Assembly: GCA_050251615.1 (NCBI GenBank)
Contig: JBFWMM010000003.1
Location: forward strand, 1 to 64,000
Source: Sedimentisphaera sp050251615
GTDB taxonomy: Bacteria > Planctomycetota > Phycisphaerae > Sedimentisphaerales > Sedimentisphaeraceae
Direction: 5' to 3'
Length of the DNA stretch: 64,000 bases
The notes under the pieces: generated by a model
The model's input: only the letters and a program-made list of their open reading frames with translations
Databases searched by the model: none
Told to the model about the DNA's origin: nothing
Shown: positions 8,657 through 17,344 of the stretch, one piece after another
How the letters are laid out: each line of letters opens with the position of its first letter
Position numbering within the stretch: position 1 is the first letter of the stretch
Made by a program: the position numbers and the translations under genes

Positions 8657-10201
8657 TTACGCAGAAGGGAATTTGCCTCTTGCGCTTTCGACGATAATCC
8701 TATCCTTGGTCCAGTTTTCGCGGTACCAGGTGCAATCGGCAAATGTGTCATTGATTTCTGCCATTTTGTCCTGCATAATCCTGCTGAGATGCTTTTTGAC
8801 GCTCTCGTACGCTTCATCAGCGATGAGATTGTTCATCTGGAGCGGGTCATTTTCGTTATCGAAGAGCAGTTCCTTGCGCGGAAGATTTCTGCGACCGCCG
8901 CCTTTAAATACCGCATATGTAAATTTCTTGTTGCGTACAGCACGCCATTCGTGGCCGTTTTCCCATGCGGCGCAAGCACCGGTATTCATAAGGAATGCCA
9001 CTTCCGGCTCGTTCGGACATTTCTTGCCGAATGCCGCGTTGGCAAGGCTCACGCCCTCTACCTCCTTCGGGATCTCCGAGCCGAGGCCGCAGAGGTCGAG
9101 GATTGTAGGCATTATGTCAACGGTGTTCATGCAGACATCCGTCCTAACGGGCTTAATCTTGCCCTTCCATAAGAGCAGGAATGGAATTCTCGCGGCTTCA
9201 TCATAGAAGATATTCTTCTTCATGCGGCCGTGTCCACCGAACATTTCGCCGTGGTCGCTGCTGATCAGTACGATTGTATCCTCAGAAATGCCCATCTCAT
9301 CGAGCGCTTTCATAAAACGCCCTATGTTCCAGTCTAAGTTGGCTGTCATAGCGTAATAAATGCGCTTGCAGTCCCGCACTCTCTCGGGGGTGAGGCCGGG
9401 CCAGTTGGACCAGTTATCGCCGTAAGGGTCGAGCTTGTCTGAGAAATTTCCTGCCGCCTCAAATTCTTCGTTCTTAAAGATTTCGTGAAATTGTGGAGGA
9501 ACGTTGTCCGCTCTCCAGGGATCGTGAGGCGTGCCATAAGAGACTGTAAGGAAGAAAGGTTTATCTGATTTGTAATTCTTCTTCACATATTCGATAGCCA
9601 TATTCGTCTGGGCGTCAGGCTCATACACACCTTCACCATAGTGGTGCTTTTCTCTGGACTCTGTGTGATAGTATGAGTTATCGCCGTAATACTCGTGGTG
9701 GAAGTTATAAGCGGCCCAGTATCCGTCCCAGCCAAGTCTGTCGGGGCCGCGCGGCACGAACGAGTTGTCGGGGTTGAAGTGGTCGCCGAGAACGTTTGCA
9801 TATAGATGCCACTTGCCTATGTAGCCGGTGTTGTAGCCGGCATCAGTTACAACATGCCCGAGACACCTGTGATGGGTGTTCATACGAAGCTCGTTTATAA
9901 CCATACCGGTTGAAGTCGTGTATTTGCCTGTAAACAAAGACGCCCTGAAAGCCGAGCAGACAGGCATACTGGTAACTGCCTGCCGGTAGTTGGCGCCTTC
10001 TCTCGAAAGACGGTCAAGGTTGGGCGTAAAGGCCTGCTTATCGCCGAAGTAGCCGCAGGAAGCGCTACGAAGCTGGTCGGCAAGCAGGACAACTACATTA
10101 GGCATCTTCTTCGGCTTCGCGTAGCCGAAATTTGCCATGGCTGTTGCCGCAATCGCAACGCTTGAGCGATGCAGGAACTGCCTTCTTGAAATAGTATCCA
10201 T
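8657..10201 (-). CDS. Tat-exported S1-family sulfatase (CSAFR active-site type)
   Basis: 514 aa. A twin-arginine signal (SRRQFLHRSS, residues 5-14) precedes a type I sulfatase domain. Asp42 (LLADQLR) is an expected metal ligand. Cys82 starts the maturation motif CSAFRASLFTG, where Cys is converted to formylglycine. The motif has Ala where CXPXR enzymes have Pro; CXAXR is accepted by the radical-SAM maturases of anaerobes, and one is encoded at 40675-41793. SSDHGEMFGGHGRMKK supplies further metal and sulfate contacts. It probably desulfates a carbohydrate outside the cytoplasm; the sugar is unknown. AAGGAG lies 7 nt before the ATG. The second sulfatase in this window is a close relative. Confidence 0.93.
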   Translation of the reverse strand: MDTISRRQFLHRSSVAIAATAMANFGYAKPKKMPNVVVLLADQLRSASCGYFGDKQAFTPNLDRLSREGANYRQAVTSMPVCSAFRASLFTGKYTTSTGMVINELRMNTHHRCLGHVVTDAGYNTGYIGKWHLYANVLGDHFNPDNSFVPRGPDRLGWDGYWAAYNFHHEYYGDNSYYHTESREKHHYGEGVYEPDAQTNMAIEYVKKNYKSDKPFFLTVSYGTPHDPWRADNVPPQFHEIFKNEEFEAAGNFSDKLDPYGDNWSNWPGLTPERVRDCKRIYYAMTANLDWNIGRFMKALDEMGISEDTIVLISSDHGEMFGGHGRMKKNIFYDEAARIPFLLLWKGKIKPVRTDVCMNTVDIMPTILDLCGLGSEIPKEVEGVSLANAAFGKKCPNEPEVAFLMNTGACAAWENGHEWRAVRNKKFTYAVFKGGGRRNLPRKELLFDNENDPLQMNNLIADEAYESVKKHLSRIMQDKMAEINDTFADCTWYRENWTKDRIIVESARGKFPSA

Positions 10202-10241
10202 TCAAATCTCCTTCAGAATTGTGAAAGCTTTCATGTTTGAT

Positions 10242-10269
10242 ATTATCCCGAACAACCGTTTTTTTTCAA
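10242..10269 (-). promoter_or_regulatory. Candidate promoter of the first sulfatase gene
   Basis: On the minus strand TTGAAA, a 16-nt spacer and GATAAT (5/6 matches each) lie about 40 bp upstream of the ATG at 10201, in the 126-bp gap after the alkaline phosphatase gene. Confidence 0.5.
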
Positions 10270-10327
10270 ACACTTAAAGGAAACTGTGCAGATAATTGAA
10301 AAATGATACATTCAGGACAGAGCAAAA

Positions 10328-11863
10328 CTACCAGCTCATTTTTTCGCTGTATTTCGCAGCGGCTTCCTCAAATGAAAATCCCATCGCTTCTGCAAAAAAA
10401 ACCGCAATGTCGGAATTTTCCATGAAGCCCCCGAAAAGAGGCGCACCGGAGCCTTGCGCATAAACGGGTACCGGCGTTGCGGTATGGCTGTATGTGCCCC
10501 AGGTGAGCCCGGCCTTTTGAGCAACGACGTGGGTCAGAGTAACAGTGAACGGGTCGAATCCGCCATAATTGGGCATATAAACATCTTCCACTTTCGGCCG
10601 CGCCCCCATGCTCAAATCAAACGCGTCTTCAAGCTGGCGGCGGTGTTTGTCGTTGAGATTGTCGTAATCAAGCCCGAAACAGGCTTTGACGATCCCCTTG
10701 ATCTCGTCATCCATATCACGGTCGCTGTTCCAGCCCCCGCCGACTTCCTTGAGCTTGCGGGATTTATATTCGTGGTACTCGGAATCGCGGAATTTCTCTT
10801 GAGAAATTGTCTGGCCGATAAGAACCTTATACGCGCTTTCATAGCCTGTTCCCTCCCAGCCAAGCGTCATACCGCCTGTTTCGTGGTCTCCGGTCACGAC
10901 AATAAGAGTTTGCTCGGGATGCTGCTCGTAAAATTTCAGAGCCTCCTTGACAGCCTCATCAAGCGCCAGCACCTCACCTATAGTGGTAGCGGCGTCATTC
11001 GCATGGCAAGCCCAGTCAATTTTCCCCCCTTCGACCATCATAAAGAAGCCAGATTCCCCATCAAGCAACCTGATCCCCTCGCGGGTATAATCTGCAAGCG
11101 TACAGTCATCTTTATTGCGATCGAGGGTGTAAGGCAGAGCCGCCTCGCCATTTACATACTTGCTGTACGCGAATACTTTGCTCCCTGCCTCGGCTTCCAG
11201 AAGCGCTTCTCTGCCGACGACGATTTGATAGCCTTTCAGGCGTGCCTCTTCGACAGGGTCGTTTTCCAAAGTCGCCTTGGGCTTTCCGGGCATCATATCC
11301 CTTCTGCCATCACGCACCCTCGCGCCGAGCATTGAGCCGCCTGCGAAGTAGTCAAAGCCGCTGTCCGAGAGCTGCATGGATATCTGCCACATCTGTGAGC
11401 GGTCGTGCTGGTGGGCGTAGAATGCTGCGGGAGTGGCGTGGTCTATGGATACGCTCGTGACAATGCCCACTTTCATCCCTTTGTCTGCGGCGAGCTCTGC
11501 AATAGTGGGCATATTCACCTTTCTATCAGAATCCATACCGATTGTTCCGCAAGAAGTTCGCCTGCCGCTGGCCATCGCGGTTGCGGCGGCTGCGGAATCG
11601 GTGATAAGGCGATTTGTTGCGTAGTTCCTGTGCATGCCCTGAACGGCCATAGAGCTGAAAGACAGCCTGCTGACGCCTACTCCCTCAATGCCCATCTGTT
11701 CTTTCAGGAGCGCTTCAGCAGCATACATCTGCGAAGCCGCCATACCATCGCCGATAAAAAAGAAAACATACTTGGCCGGTGCGGCGAATGTTGCCGCGGC
11801 CAGAGTAAAAACCAATAAGAACGTAAGCGTTTTTGTTTGCAGTATTTTGCACCGTCTAAGCAT
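10328..11863 (-). CDS. Exported alkaline phosphatase (PhoA family)
   Basis: I start the gene at the ATG at 11863 (511 aa), because a GGAG lies 9 nt upstream and the protein then begins with a normal signal peptide (MLRRCKILQTKTLTF..., cleavage near AAATFA). A longer reading from 11908 would place a hydrophilic stretch before it. Family motifs are: FFIGDGM (first metal Asp), TDSAAAATAMASG (nucleophile Ser), GGKIDWACHAND, TGDHETGG (metal Asp/His) and YSHTATPVPVYAQG (last His). All metal and nucleophile positions look intact. It releases phosphate from monoesters in the periplasm. It is divergent from the glycosyltransferase gene at 12037. Confidence 0.92.
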   Translation of the reverse strand: MLRRCKILQTKTLTFLLVFTLAAATFAAPAKYVFFFIGDGMAASQMYAAEALLKEQMGIEGVGVSRLSFSSMAVQGMHRNYATNRLITDSAAAATAMASGRRTSCGTIGMDSDRKVNMPTIAELAADKGMKVGIVTSVSIDHATPAAFYAHQHDRSQMWQISMQLSDSGFDYFAGGSMLGARVRDGRRDMMPGKPKATLENDPVEEARLKGYQIVVGREALLEAEAGSKVFAYSKYVNGEAALPYTLDRNKDDCTLADYTREGIRLLDGESGFFMMVEGGKIDWACHANDAATTIGEVLALDEAVKEALKFYEQHPEQTLIVVTGDHETGGMTLGWEGTGYESAYKVLIGQTISQEKFRDSEYHEYKSRKLKEVGGGWNSDRDMDDEIKGIVKACFGLDYDNLNDKHRRQLEDAFDLSMGARPKVEDVYMPNYGGFDPFTVTLTHVVAQKAGLTWGTYSHTATPVPVYAQGSGAPLFGGFMENSDIAVFFAEAMGFSFEEAAAKYSEKMSW

Positions 11864-12036
11864 AATATAAGGCTCCAAAGAGTTTTTGCTGCTCGGGGAT
11901 TCTTGCATTTTGCGGCCCCGATGCTATTATTGAGCAACTTGACTATGACGTTGGTGCCGGTATCAAATCAGTACCAACCCGAAACCGGCATTATACGTTT
12001 TTTGGATCCTTATGAAATATATGTGGCAGATTTTAA

Positions 12037-13065
12037 ATGAACTCTAACCTGTTGCTGACACTATCAGCCTTTGCGGCGGCATTTTTATTCAGCTGCCTGC
12101 TGACGCCACTGGTTCGCCGGCTTTCGACGGCTCGCGGTTTTGTTTCGGTACCTCGAAACGACCGTTATAACCGCAAAGTAATTGCACTTGGCGGCGGGAT
12201 AGCCATTTTTGCTTGCCTGCATATCTGTACGATTCTCTATATAGGCCGCTTTGATGCCCGCCCTGAAATCGGCGTACTTCTGCTTTCTGTAGCAGGCCTT
12301 TTTATCGTAGGACTGATAGACGACATCAAGCATTTAGGGCCGTTTGTGAAGCTGTTCTTTCAGTTTGTCCTTGCCGCGCTTGCTGTTTTTGCGGGCGGAG
12401 CGCGGGTGGAGTTGTTTATTGAAAGCCGCTTCCTTACCGGCGCAATGAGCATTGTGTGGATTGTGCTTCTCATAAACGCCTTTAATTTTCTTGACAATAT
12501 GGATGGTGTTAGCGCCGGCATCGCGACAATCGTACTGCTGATACTTTCCAGCACGGCAATCCTCACAGGCGACTACTCCAACGCCCTTCTCGCCTTGATA
12601 ACAGCCGGCACGCTTACAGGATTTCTTATCTACAATTACCCTCCGGCAAAGATTTTCATGGGCGACGCAGGTTCATTGTCAATCGGTTTTATCGTAGCTG
12701 TGCTGACGTTGCGAATCACATACTACAACGAAACTTCTTCCGGAGATTCACGGGCGGCTGTTCTGATTCCGTTGATAGCCGTGGCCGTGCCGCTGTACGA
12801 CTTTCTAAGCGTAACATTCCTGCGCATAAGGCAAGGCAAAAGCCCCTTCCGCGGCGACACACAACACTTTTCCCACAGACTTAAACGCCGCGGACTCACA
12901 GATGCACAGGTAGCTCTGACGCTTTACCTCGCCACGCTCTGTACGGGGCTTGGCGCAGTATTTCTGAGCCGCGCGAGCTTTGCGCAGGCAATCTGCATCT
13001 TCGCACAGACCATAATGATACTCGGCATAATAGCCATCCTTGAAAAAAATAGCGGGCACAAATGA
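12037..13065 (+). CDS. WecA/TagO/MraY-family polyprenyl-phosphate sugar-1-phosphate transferase
   Basis: 342 aa with about ten hydrophobic segments. Conserved cytoplasmic motifs of glycosyltransferase family 4 are present: IGLIDDIKHL (Asp pair, ~90), NAFNFLDNMDGVSAG (~150), KIFMGDAGSLSIGF (~210) and a late basic/His loop DTQHFSHRLKRRG (~280). Family members transfer an N-acetylhexosamine-1-phosphate to undecaprenyl phosphate, the first step of O-antigen or wall-polymer synthesis. The HSHRL-type loop favours WecA/TagO over MraY, but the exact sugar is not determined. The stop overlaps the start of the O-antigen ligase gene by 4 bp (ATGA), which supports a shared glycan pathway. No strong ribosome site is visible. 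Confidence 0.85.
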   Translation: MNSNLLLTLSAFAAAFLFSCLLTPLVRRLSTARGFVSVPRNDRYNRKVIALGGGIAIFACLHICTILYIGRFDARPEIGVLLLSVAGLFIVGLIDDIKHLGPFVKLFFQFVLAALAVFAGGARVELFIESRFLTGAMSIVWIVLLINAFNFLDNMDGVSAGIATIVLLILSSTAILTGDYSNALLALITAGTLTGFLIYNYPPAKIFMGDAGSLSIGFIVAVLTLRITYYNETSSGDSRAAVLIPLIAVAVPLYDFLSVTFLRIRQGKSPFRGDTQHFSHRLKRRGLTDAQVALTLYLATLCTGLGAVFLSRASFAQAICIFAQTIMILGIIAILEKNSGHK

Positions 13066-15212
13066 CACAGAAAAACCTTTACGGCAAACCAACGCCCAAC
13101 TTTCCGCTTCTTATTGCGCTGGTAATTCTCACGCTGCGCCTGAGCACAATAAACAGTATCGGCGCCGCAACTCTGGATCCGCTTCAGGACACAAAATCCG
13201 AGTTTTACAGTGTTCTGATGAACTTCCTGCTACTGCTTTCTCTTGCAATATGTCTGTTTCACGCCGCGTTCAAAAAAAAAGTAAAATCCGGTGCAGGCTT
13301 CATTTCGGCGCTTGCTTTTGCGGGGCTCTGCTACCTGTCTTGCGTGTTCGCTTCTGAGAAAAGATACGCTATTGACGCGGCGCTTATGGTTTCTGCGGCA
13401 ATCGCTTTTTATCTGCTCATCAGGCAAAGCGCCGGCCGCAGGCAAACTATCGCTGTCTGCATAATGGTAATGATGGGGCTTTGCGCCATCAATGTGCTCG
13501 AAAGCATCAACCAGCTCACCCGGAGCAACGGTTACTTGATCGAGCAATACGAAACCAATCCCGCCCTTCAGCTTGAAACGCTCGGCATTGAGCCCGGCTC
13601 TTTGGAGCAGTTTATGTATGAACACAGGCTCTACTCCAAAGACATAAAAGGCTTTTTCACAAACGGCAACTCGCTCGGTTCTTTCGCTCTGCTTTGCTTT
13701 TTCCCTGCGCTCTCATTACTGATTTCCGCCGTAAGGAGCAAAAACTGCCCGCATTCAGGTAGGCTCATCGCATTGCTTTCTGTTGCTATATGCGTGACGA
13801 TGCTTGGCATGGCTTCGAGTAAAGGCGCGCTTGGCGGATTTGCCGCGGGGCTCTTTGTGTATTTTGCCTTACATTTGCTGCAAGGGAGCAAAAAACGCAA
13901 CCTGCTGCTTGGCGGTTTCGCAATCAGCGCCACGCTTGCACTTTTCGCTATGCTGGTCTGTGCGGCAAAATTTGCCACGCTCCCCGGTGGCAACTCCATG
14001 CTCGTTCGCGGCGAATACTGGCACAGCACAATCAAAATGATCGCGGCAAACTTGCTCGGTGCAGGCGGAGACAACTTCCGCTTCCTCTACACAGCGTTTA
14101 AACTTCCCTCTGCGATGGAAACCGTTACAGACCCGCACTGCTTTGCGCTCAGTATAGCGGCGCAGTATGGCTTGCCTGCGCTCGTAGCGTTTCTCGTGAT
14201 AGTCTATGCCGCGATGCGGCATAACAAAGATGAGGCACCGGCCATATCCGAACCGTCAAAACCATCTTTGCTGATTCCGGCGCTTGCGGCTGTCATTATG
14301 CTGCTTGCAAGGCCAATTCTCTTGCCTGTACCACCCGCAGAAACTGCGGCCGTGCAAACGTACATCTACATTACAATGTACCTAATGCCGGCTCTCGTAT
14401 TTTTCGGCTGGTGCCTCTTCACCGGCAACAGGCTTCTTTCGCATATTTCACTTTCCGACATGCCGCTCGCTATACGCGCCTCGCTCGCGGCCTTCCTAAC
14501 GCACAATCTCATAGATCTGTCAATCTTTGAGCCGGGCAATATGCTGATGTTTTTCGCAATGCTCGGTATGCTTGAGCTGTGTAAAGAGCCGAAGCCGGTA
14601 TTCGGCAAAACAGCGGCGAGAAAAATTGCACTCGGCTCTGCCGGAGTTTGCGCAGCAGCTTTGATTCTTGCAGTATTGCCGTGCGGGAGGCTCTCTGCCG
14701 CGGTTGACAAAATCCCGAACGGCGGCTATAGATTCATAGACAGATTAGCGGAGAGTGATAAATACTCCTCAACCGCCGCCTCACTCGCGGCAAGGGTCTG
14801 CGTTCAAATGCAACAAGCCGGAGGAGACAGGCGCATTCTCCTTGAAAAGGCTCATGAATTGTATTTGCTCGAAGCCTCACGCAACCCGAAATCCTTCAAG
14901 CCGTATTCAAGCCTCGCAAAGGTTTGCCTGCTGGAGGCGCAAAACGGCAAAAAAGATGCTCTTTCCGAAGCAATTGTTTATTATCAGCAGGCTATAGAGC
15001 GTTACCCTGGCAAGGCATCGCTACATGTGGCGCTGGGCAGGTGTTTCGAGCAGATGGGCAACGATGAGCAGGCAATGAATCATTTCAGAGAGGCATGGCA
15101 AATCGAAGAGCTGTTTGACAAGAAGTTCAGGAAAATGTATCCTGGCATCGAGCCGGTATCAAGATTAAACAAAGAAGAACGGCGCACTGTTGACGAGGCT
15201 CTGGGGCAGTGA
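13062..15212 (+). CDS. O-antigen ligase/polymerase-family membrane protein with C-terminal TPR repeats
   Basis: 716 aa. Residues ~10-520 contain about a dozen membrane segments and a central Wzy_C-type loop (ASSKGALGGFAAG, then RGEYWHSTIKMI and GAGGDNF). That pattern is typical of O-antigen ligase WaaL, Wzy polymerases and related proteins. After a last hydrophobic segment (~525-545), residues ~560-716 are helical and contain TPR-like repeats (YYQQAIERYPGKASLHVALGRCFEQMGNDEQAMNHF). The gene is translationally coupled to the WecA/TagO-like gene upstream, so polymerisation or transfer of an undecaprenyl-linked glycan is the likely job. Which of these reactions it performs is not clear. Confidence 0.82.
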   Translation: MTQKNLYGKPTPNFPLLIALVILTLRLSTINSIGAATLDPLQDTKSEFYSVLMNFLLLLSLAICLFHAAFKKKVKSGAGFISALAFAGLCYLSCVFASEKRYAIDAALMVSAAIAFYLLIRQSAGRRQTIAVCIMVMMGLCAINVLESINQLTRSNGYLIEQYETNPALQLETLGIEPGSLEQFMYEHRLYSKDIKGFFTNGNSLGSFALLCFFPALSLLISAVRSKNCPHSGRLIALLSVAICVTMLGMASSKGALGGFAAGLFVYFALHLLQGSKKRNLLLGGFAISATLALFAMLVCAAKFATLPGGNSMLVRGEYWHSTIKMIAANLLGAGGDNFRFLYTAFKLPSAMETVTDPHCFALSIAAQYGLPALVAFLVIVYAAMRHNKDEAPAISEPSKPSLLIPALAAVIMLLARPILLPVPPAETAAVQTYIYITMYLMPALVFFGWCLFTGNRLLSHISLSDMPLAIRASLAAFLTHNLIDLSIFEPGNMLMFFAMLGMLELCKEPKPVFGKTAARKIALGSAGVCAAALILAVLPCGRLSAAVDKIPNGGYRFIDRLAESDKYSSTAASLAARVCVQMQQAGGDRRILLEKAHELYLLEASRNPKSFKPYSSLAKVCLLEAQNGKKDALSEAIVYYQQAIERYPGKASLHVALGRCFEQMGNDEQAMNHFREAWQIEELFDKKFRKMYPGIEPVSRLNKEERRTVDEALGQ

Positions 15213-15273
15213 TTACCCAACAACGACTCACCTTCCGGCGCGTTTCGTCATCGGGCATATCATCTTAACTCTG

Positions 15274-16824
15274 CTATCCTCTTGCTCCGCGGAGGATACG
15301 GCGGTTTCCATCTGTCCAGTTGTCGCGGTAGTAGGTGCAGGCTTCAAACGTATCGCTGTAAGCGGCGAGCTTCTCATCAAGCTTTGCGCTCATCTGCGCA
15401 TACATGTCCGCATATGAAGCATCTCCCGCGAGATTTGTAATCTGGCACGGATCGTTTAAGTTATCAAAAAGCAGCTCCTGATCAGCGCCTGAAATAGGAA
15501 TCCTGTAGCGGGCGTAGGTGTATTGCTTGCTGCGCACAGCGCGCCATTCATGGCCGTTATCCCATGCGGCTGTCGCGCCTGTACCCTGCATAAAGGCAAC
15601 ATCCGGCTCCTCTCCGCCCTCGCCGAGGGTGTGCTGAGAGAGATCTGTGCCTTCCCAGCGCTTAGGCTTTTCGAGGCCGGCAAGTCCGCAGATTGTTGCG
15701 GGGAAGTCAACTGTGGAAATGCAGGCATCGGAAACCTGGCCCGCAGGCATCTTCGCCGGCCAGCGCAAGAGCATCGGAATGCGCGCGGCTTCTTCATAGA
15801 ATATATTCTTTGCCCTTCGCCCATGTGCGCCGAACATTTCGCCGTGGTCAGACGAGAAAACAACTATCGTATTCTCCGCAAGTCCGCTCTCATCAAGGTA
15901 ATTCAACAAACGCCCGAAATTCCAGTCCACATTTTCTGTCATCGCGTAGTAGTTCTTGCGCCACGAGTTCAAATTGGCTCTGTCTGTATTGCTGAGAGTT
16001 GCCCAGCTGTCTGCATACGGGTCGTTTGCGGCTATATAGTTCGGTGGAGAAGAGAACTGCGCCGCACTGTAATTATTGCGGAAAGCCAGCGGCGTATTCG
16101 CATCGGACCATGGGTCGTGCGGAGCCCCCCAGGACAGTACCATAGCGAACGGACGCGAAGATTTCTGTATCCTGCATCTGAGCCAGTCAATGGCCAGATC
16201 GGTCTGTCCGTCCACCTCATACACGCCGGCGCCGAAGTAGTGCTTTTCAGTTGACTCGGTATGGTAATATGAGTTTGTGCCGTAGTAGTCGTGGTGGAAG
16301 TTGTAAGCGGCCCAGAAACCGTTGAAGCCGAGCCTGTGGGGGCCGCGAGGAACAAATGAGTTTTCGGGGTTGTAATGATCGCCAAGTTCGTTGGCATAGA
16401 TATGCCACTTGCCGATATAGGCTGTGTTGTAGCCAGCTCTCGTGAGGACGTGCCCGAGGCAATCCTGATAGGGATTGAGCTGCAATTCGTTGATTACCAT
16501 GCCGTGGCTTGTTGTATATTTGCCGGTCATAAGCGTTGCGCGGAACGCAGAACAAACCGGCGTATTGGCAACACAGTTCTTGAAATTAACGCCCTGCCGA
16601 GAAAATGCGTCAAGATTTGGCGTGTTGGCAAGGCCTGTATAATGCGCACCGTTCCAGTAGTTCGCATAGTTGCAGTGATTCAGACCAAGCTGGTCAGCAA
16701 AGACAAACAGAATATTCGGCTTCTCTTCAGTGGTTTGCACGGCGAGCAGAGAGGAACTTCCCAAAGCCATCGAGGCAGCGCCAAGACAGCTGGCCTTCAT
16801 AAAATTACGTCTATTCATATTCAT
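15274..16824 (-). CDS. Tat-exported S1-family sulfatase (CSAFR active-site type), second copy
   Basis: 516 aa. A Tat signal (NRRNFMKAS, residues 4-12) precedes the sulfatase domain. Asp44 (VFADQLG) is a metal ligand and Cys91 heads CSAFRATLMTG, the formylglycine site. The SSDHGEMFGAHGRR motif is intact. It is collinear with the sulfatase at 8657-10201, with shared NSFVPRGP, GYWAAYNFHHEYYG / GFWAAYNFHHDYYG and WENGHEWRAVR / WDNGHEWRAVR segments. The two therefore probably have related substrates and arose by duplication. It converges on the O-antigen ligase gene with 61 bp between. Confidence 0.93.
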   Translation of the reverse strand: MNMNRRNFMKASCLGAASMALGSSSLLAVQTTEEKPNILFVFADQLGLNHCNYANYWNGAHYTGLANTPNLDAFSRQGVNFKNCVANTPVCSAFRATLMTGKYTTSHGMVINELQLNPYQDCLGHVLTRAGYNTAYIGKWHIYANELGDHYNPENSFVPRGPHRLGFNGFWAAYNFHHDYYGTNSYYHTESTEKHYFGAGVYEVDGQTDLAIDWLRCRIQKSSRPFAMVLSWGAPHDPWSDANTPLAFRNNYSAAQFSSPPNYIAANDPYADSWATLSNTDRANLNSWRKNYYAMTENVDWNFGRLLNYLDESGLAENTIVVFSSDHGEMFGAHGRRAKNIFYEEAARIPMLLRWPAKMPAGQVSDACISTVDFPATICGLAGLEKPKRWEGTDLSQHTLGEGGEEPDVAFMQGTGATAAWDNGHEWRAVRSKQYTYARYRIPISGADQELLFDNLNDPCQITNLAGDASYADMYAQMSAKLDEKLAAYSDTFEACTYYRDNWTDGNRRILRGARG

Positions 16825-16864
16825 TTCGTATATCCAATGATTTTGGTTGTCTTACGGGCGAAAA

Positions 16865-17008
16865 TCAGTGTGGCGGCACATCGCAGCCGTTTACATTGCC
16901 TGCGGCGAAAGCTTCATATCGTGTATTACCGATGCCGACTCTGAACAAAACATCAGCTCGAAACGCAACCGCCATCAAGAGCAACATCAGCAGTTTTTTT
17001 ATTGTCAT
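16865..17008 (-). CDS. Small ORF with a signal-peptide-like start, unknown or a gene remnant
   Basis: A 47-codon frame begins MTIKKLLMLLLMAVAFRADV, a good export signal, and ends at a TGA 40 bp before the second sulfatase. Upstream on the minus strand is a perfect TATAAT (17039-17044) about 30 bp before the ATG, but the -35 is poor. The mature part would be only ~28 residues (VLFRVGIGNTRYEAFAAG...). It could be a small secreted peptide in a two-gene unit with the sulfatase, or the stump of a larger exported protein. I do not recognise it. Confidence 0.35.
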   Translation of the reverse strand: MTIKKLLMLLLMAVAFRADVLFRVGIGNTRYEAFAAGNVNGCDVPPH

Positions 17009-17205
17009 TTAATCCCATTCACGGACTGTTCGTGATTGATTATAAGCCTGAGCGATACACACTCACTAATAATAATAGGCGCAATAACGACTTTTTTACA
17101 ATTCGCCTGTCATAAACCCGAACTATCGGGCCAATCGCAACGGCACGCTACTTGCATTTTTCTAAGAAAATGTTCACATAAGCTTAAACTTTTTCAAAAA
17201 AAATA

Positions 17206-17233
17206 GTGAAAATTACATCAAATGGCATATACT
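17206..17233 (+). promoter_or_regulatory. Candidate promoter of the first pseudopilin gene
   Basis: GTGAAA (4/6), a 16-nt spacer and TATACT (5/6). The predicted start is near 17240, just before a foldable leader. The rest of 17009-17205 shows no coding frame I would defend. Confidence 0.4.
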
Positions 17234-17240
17234 ATACAGC

Positions 17241-17297
17241 GGTGGTTATGTTGCAGGCTCAGTGGATGAGCTTGATTTGCAGTTATGTTAAGCCGCC
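17241..17297 (+). promoter_or_regulatory. Foldable 5' leader element before the first pseudopilin gene
   Basis: GGTGGTT at 17241-17247 can pair with the tail AAGCCGCC at 17290-17297 (with G-U pairs). This closes a loop that contains a GCTCA/TGAGC hairpin. It begins about one base after the predicted transcription start. The paralogue at 18342 has no such element. I do not recognise a known riboswitch here. Confidence 0.35.
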
Positions 17298-17344
17298 CTC
17301 GAATCAGGTTAGTTTAGATTTAATATTTTTTGTAAGGTAGTGTT

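Noticed and set aside
11837..12040. 67-codon frame overlapping the alkaline phosphatase start and the WecA-like start
   Set aside because: It runs antisense through the signal peptide of the phosphatase gene and has no family features. Its stop overlap with the next ATG is probably accidental.
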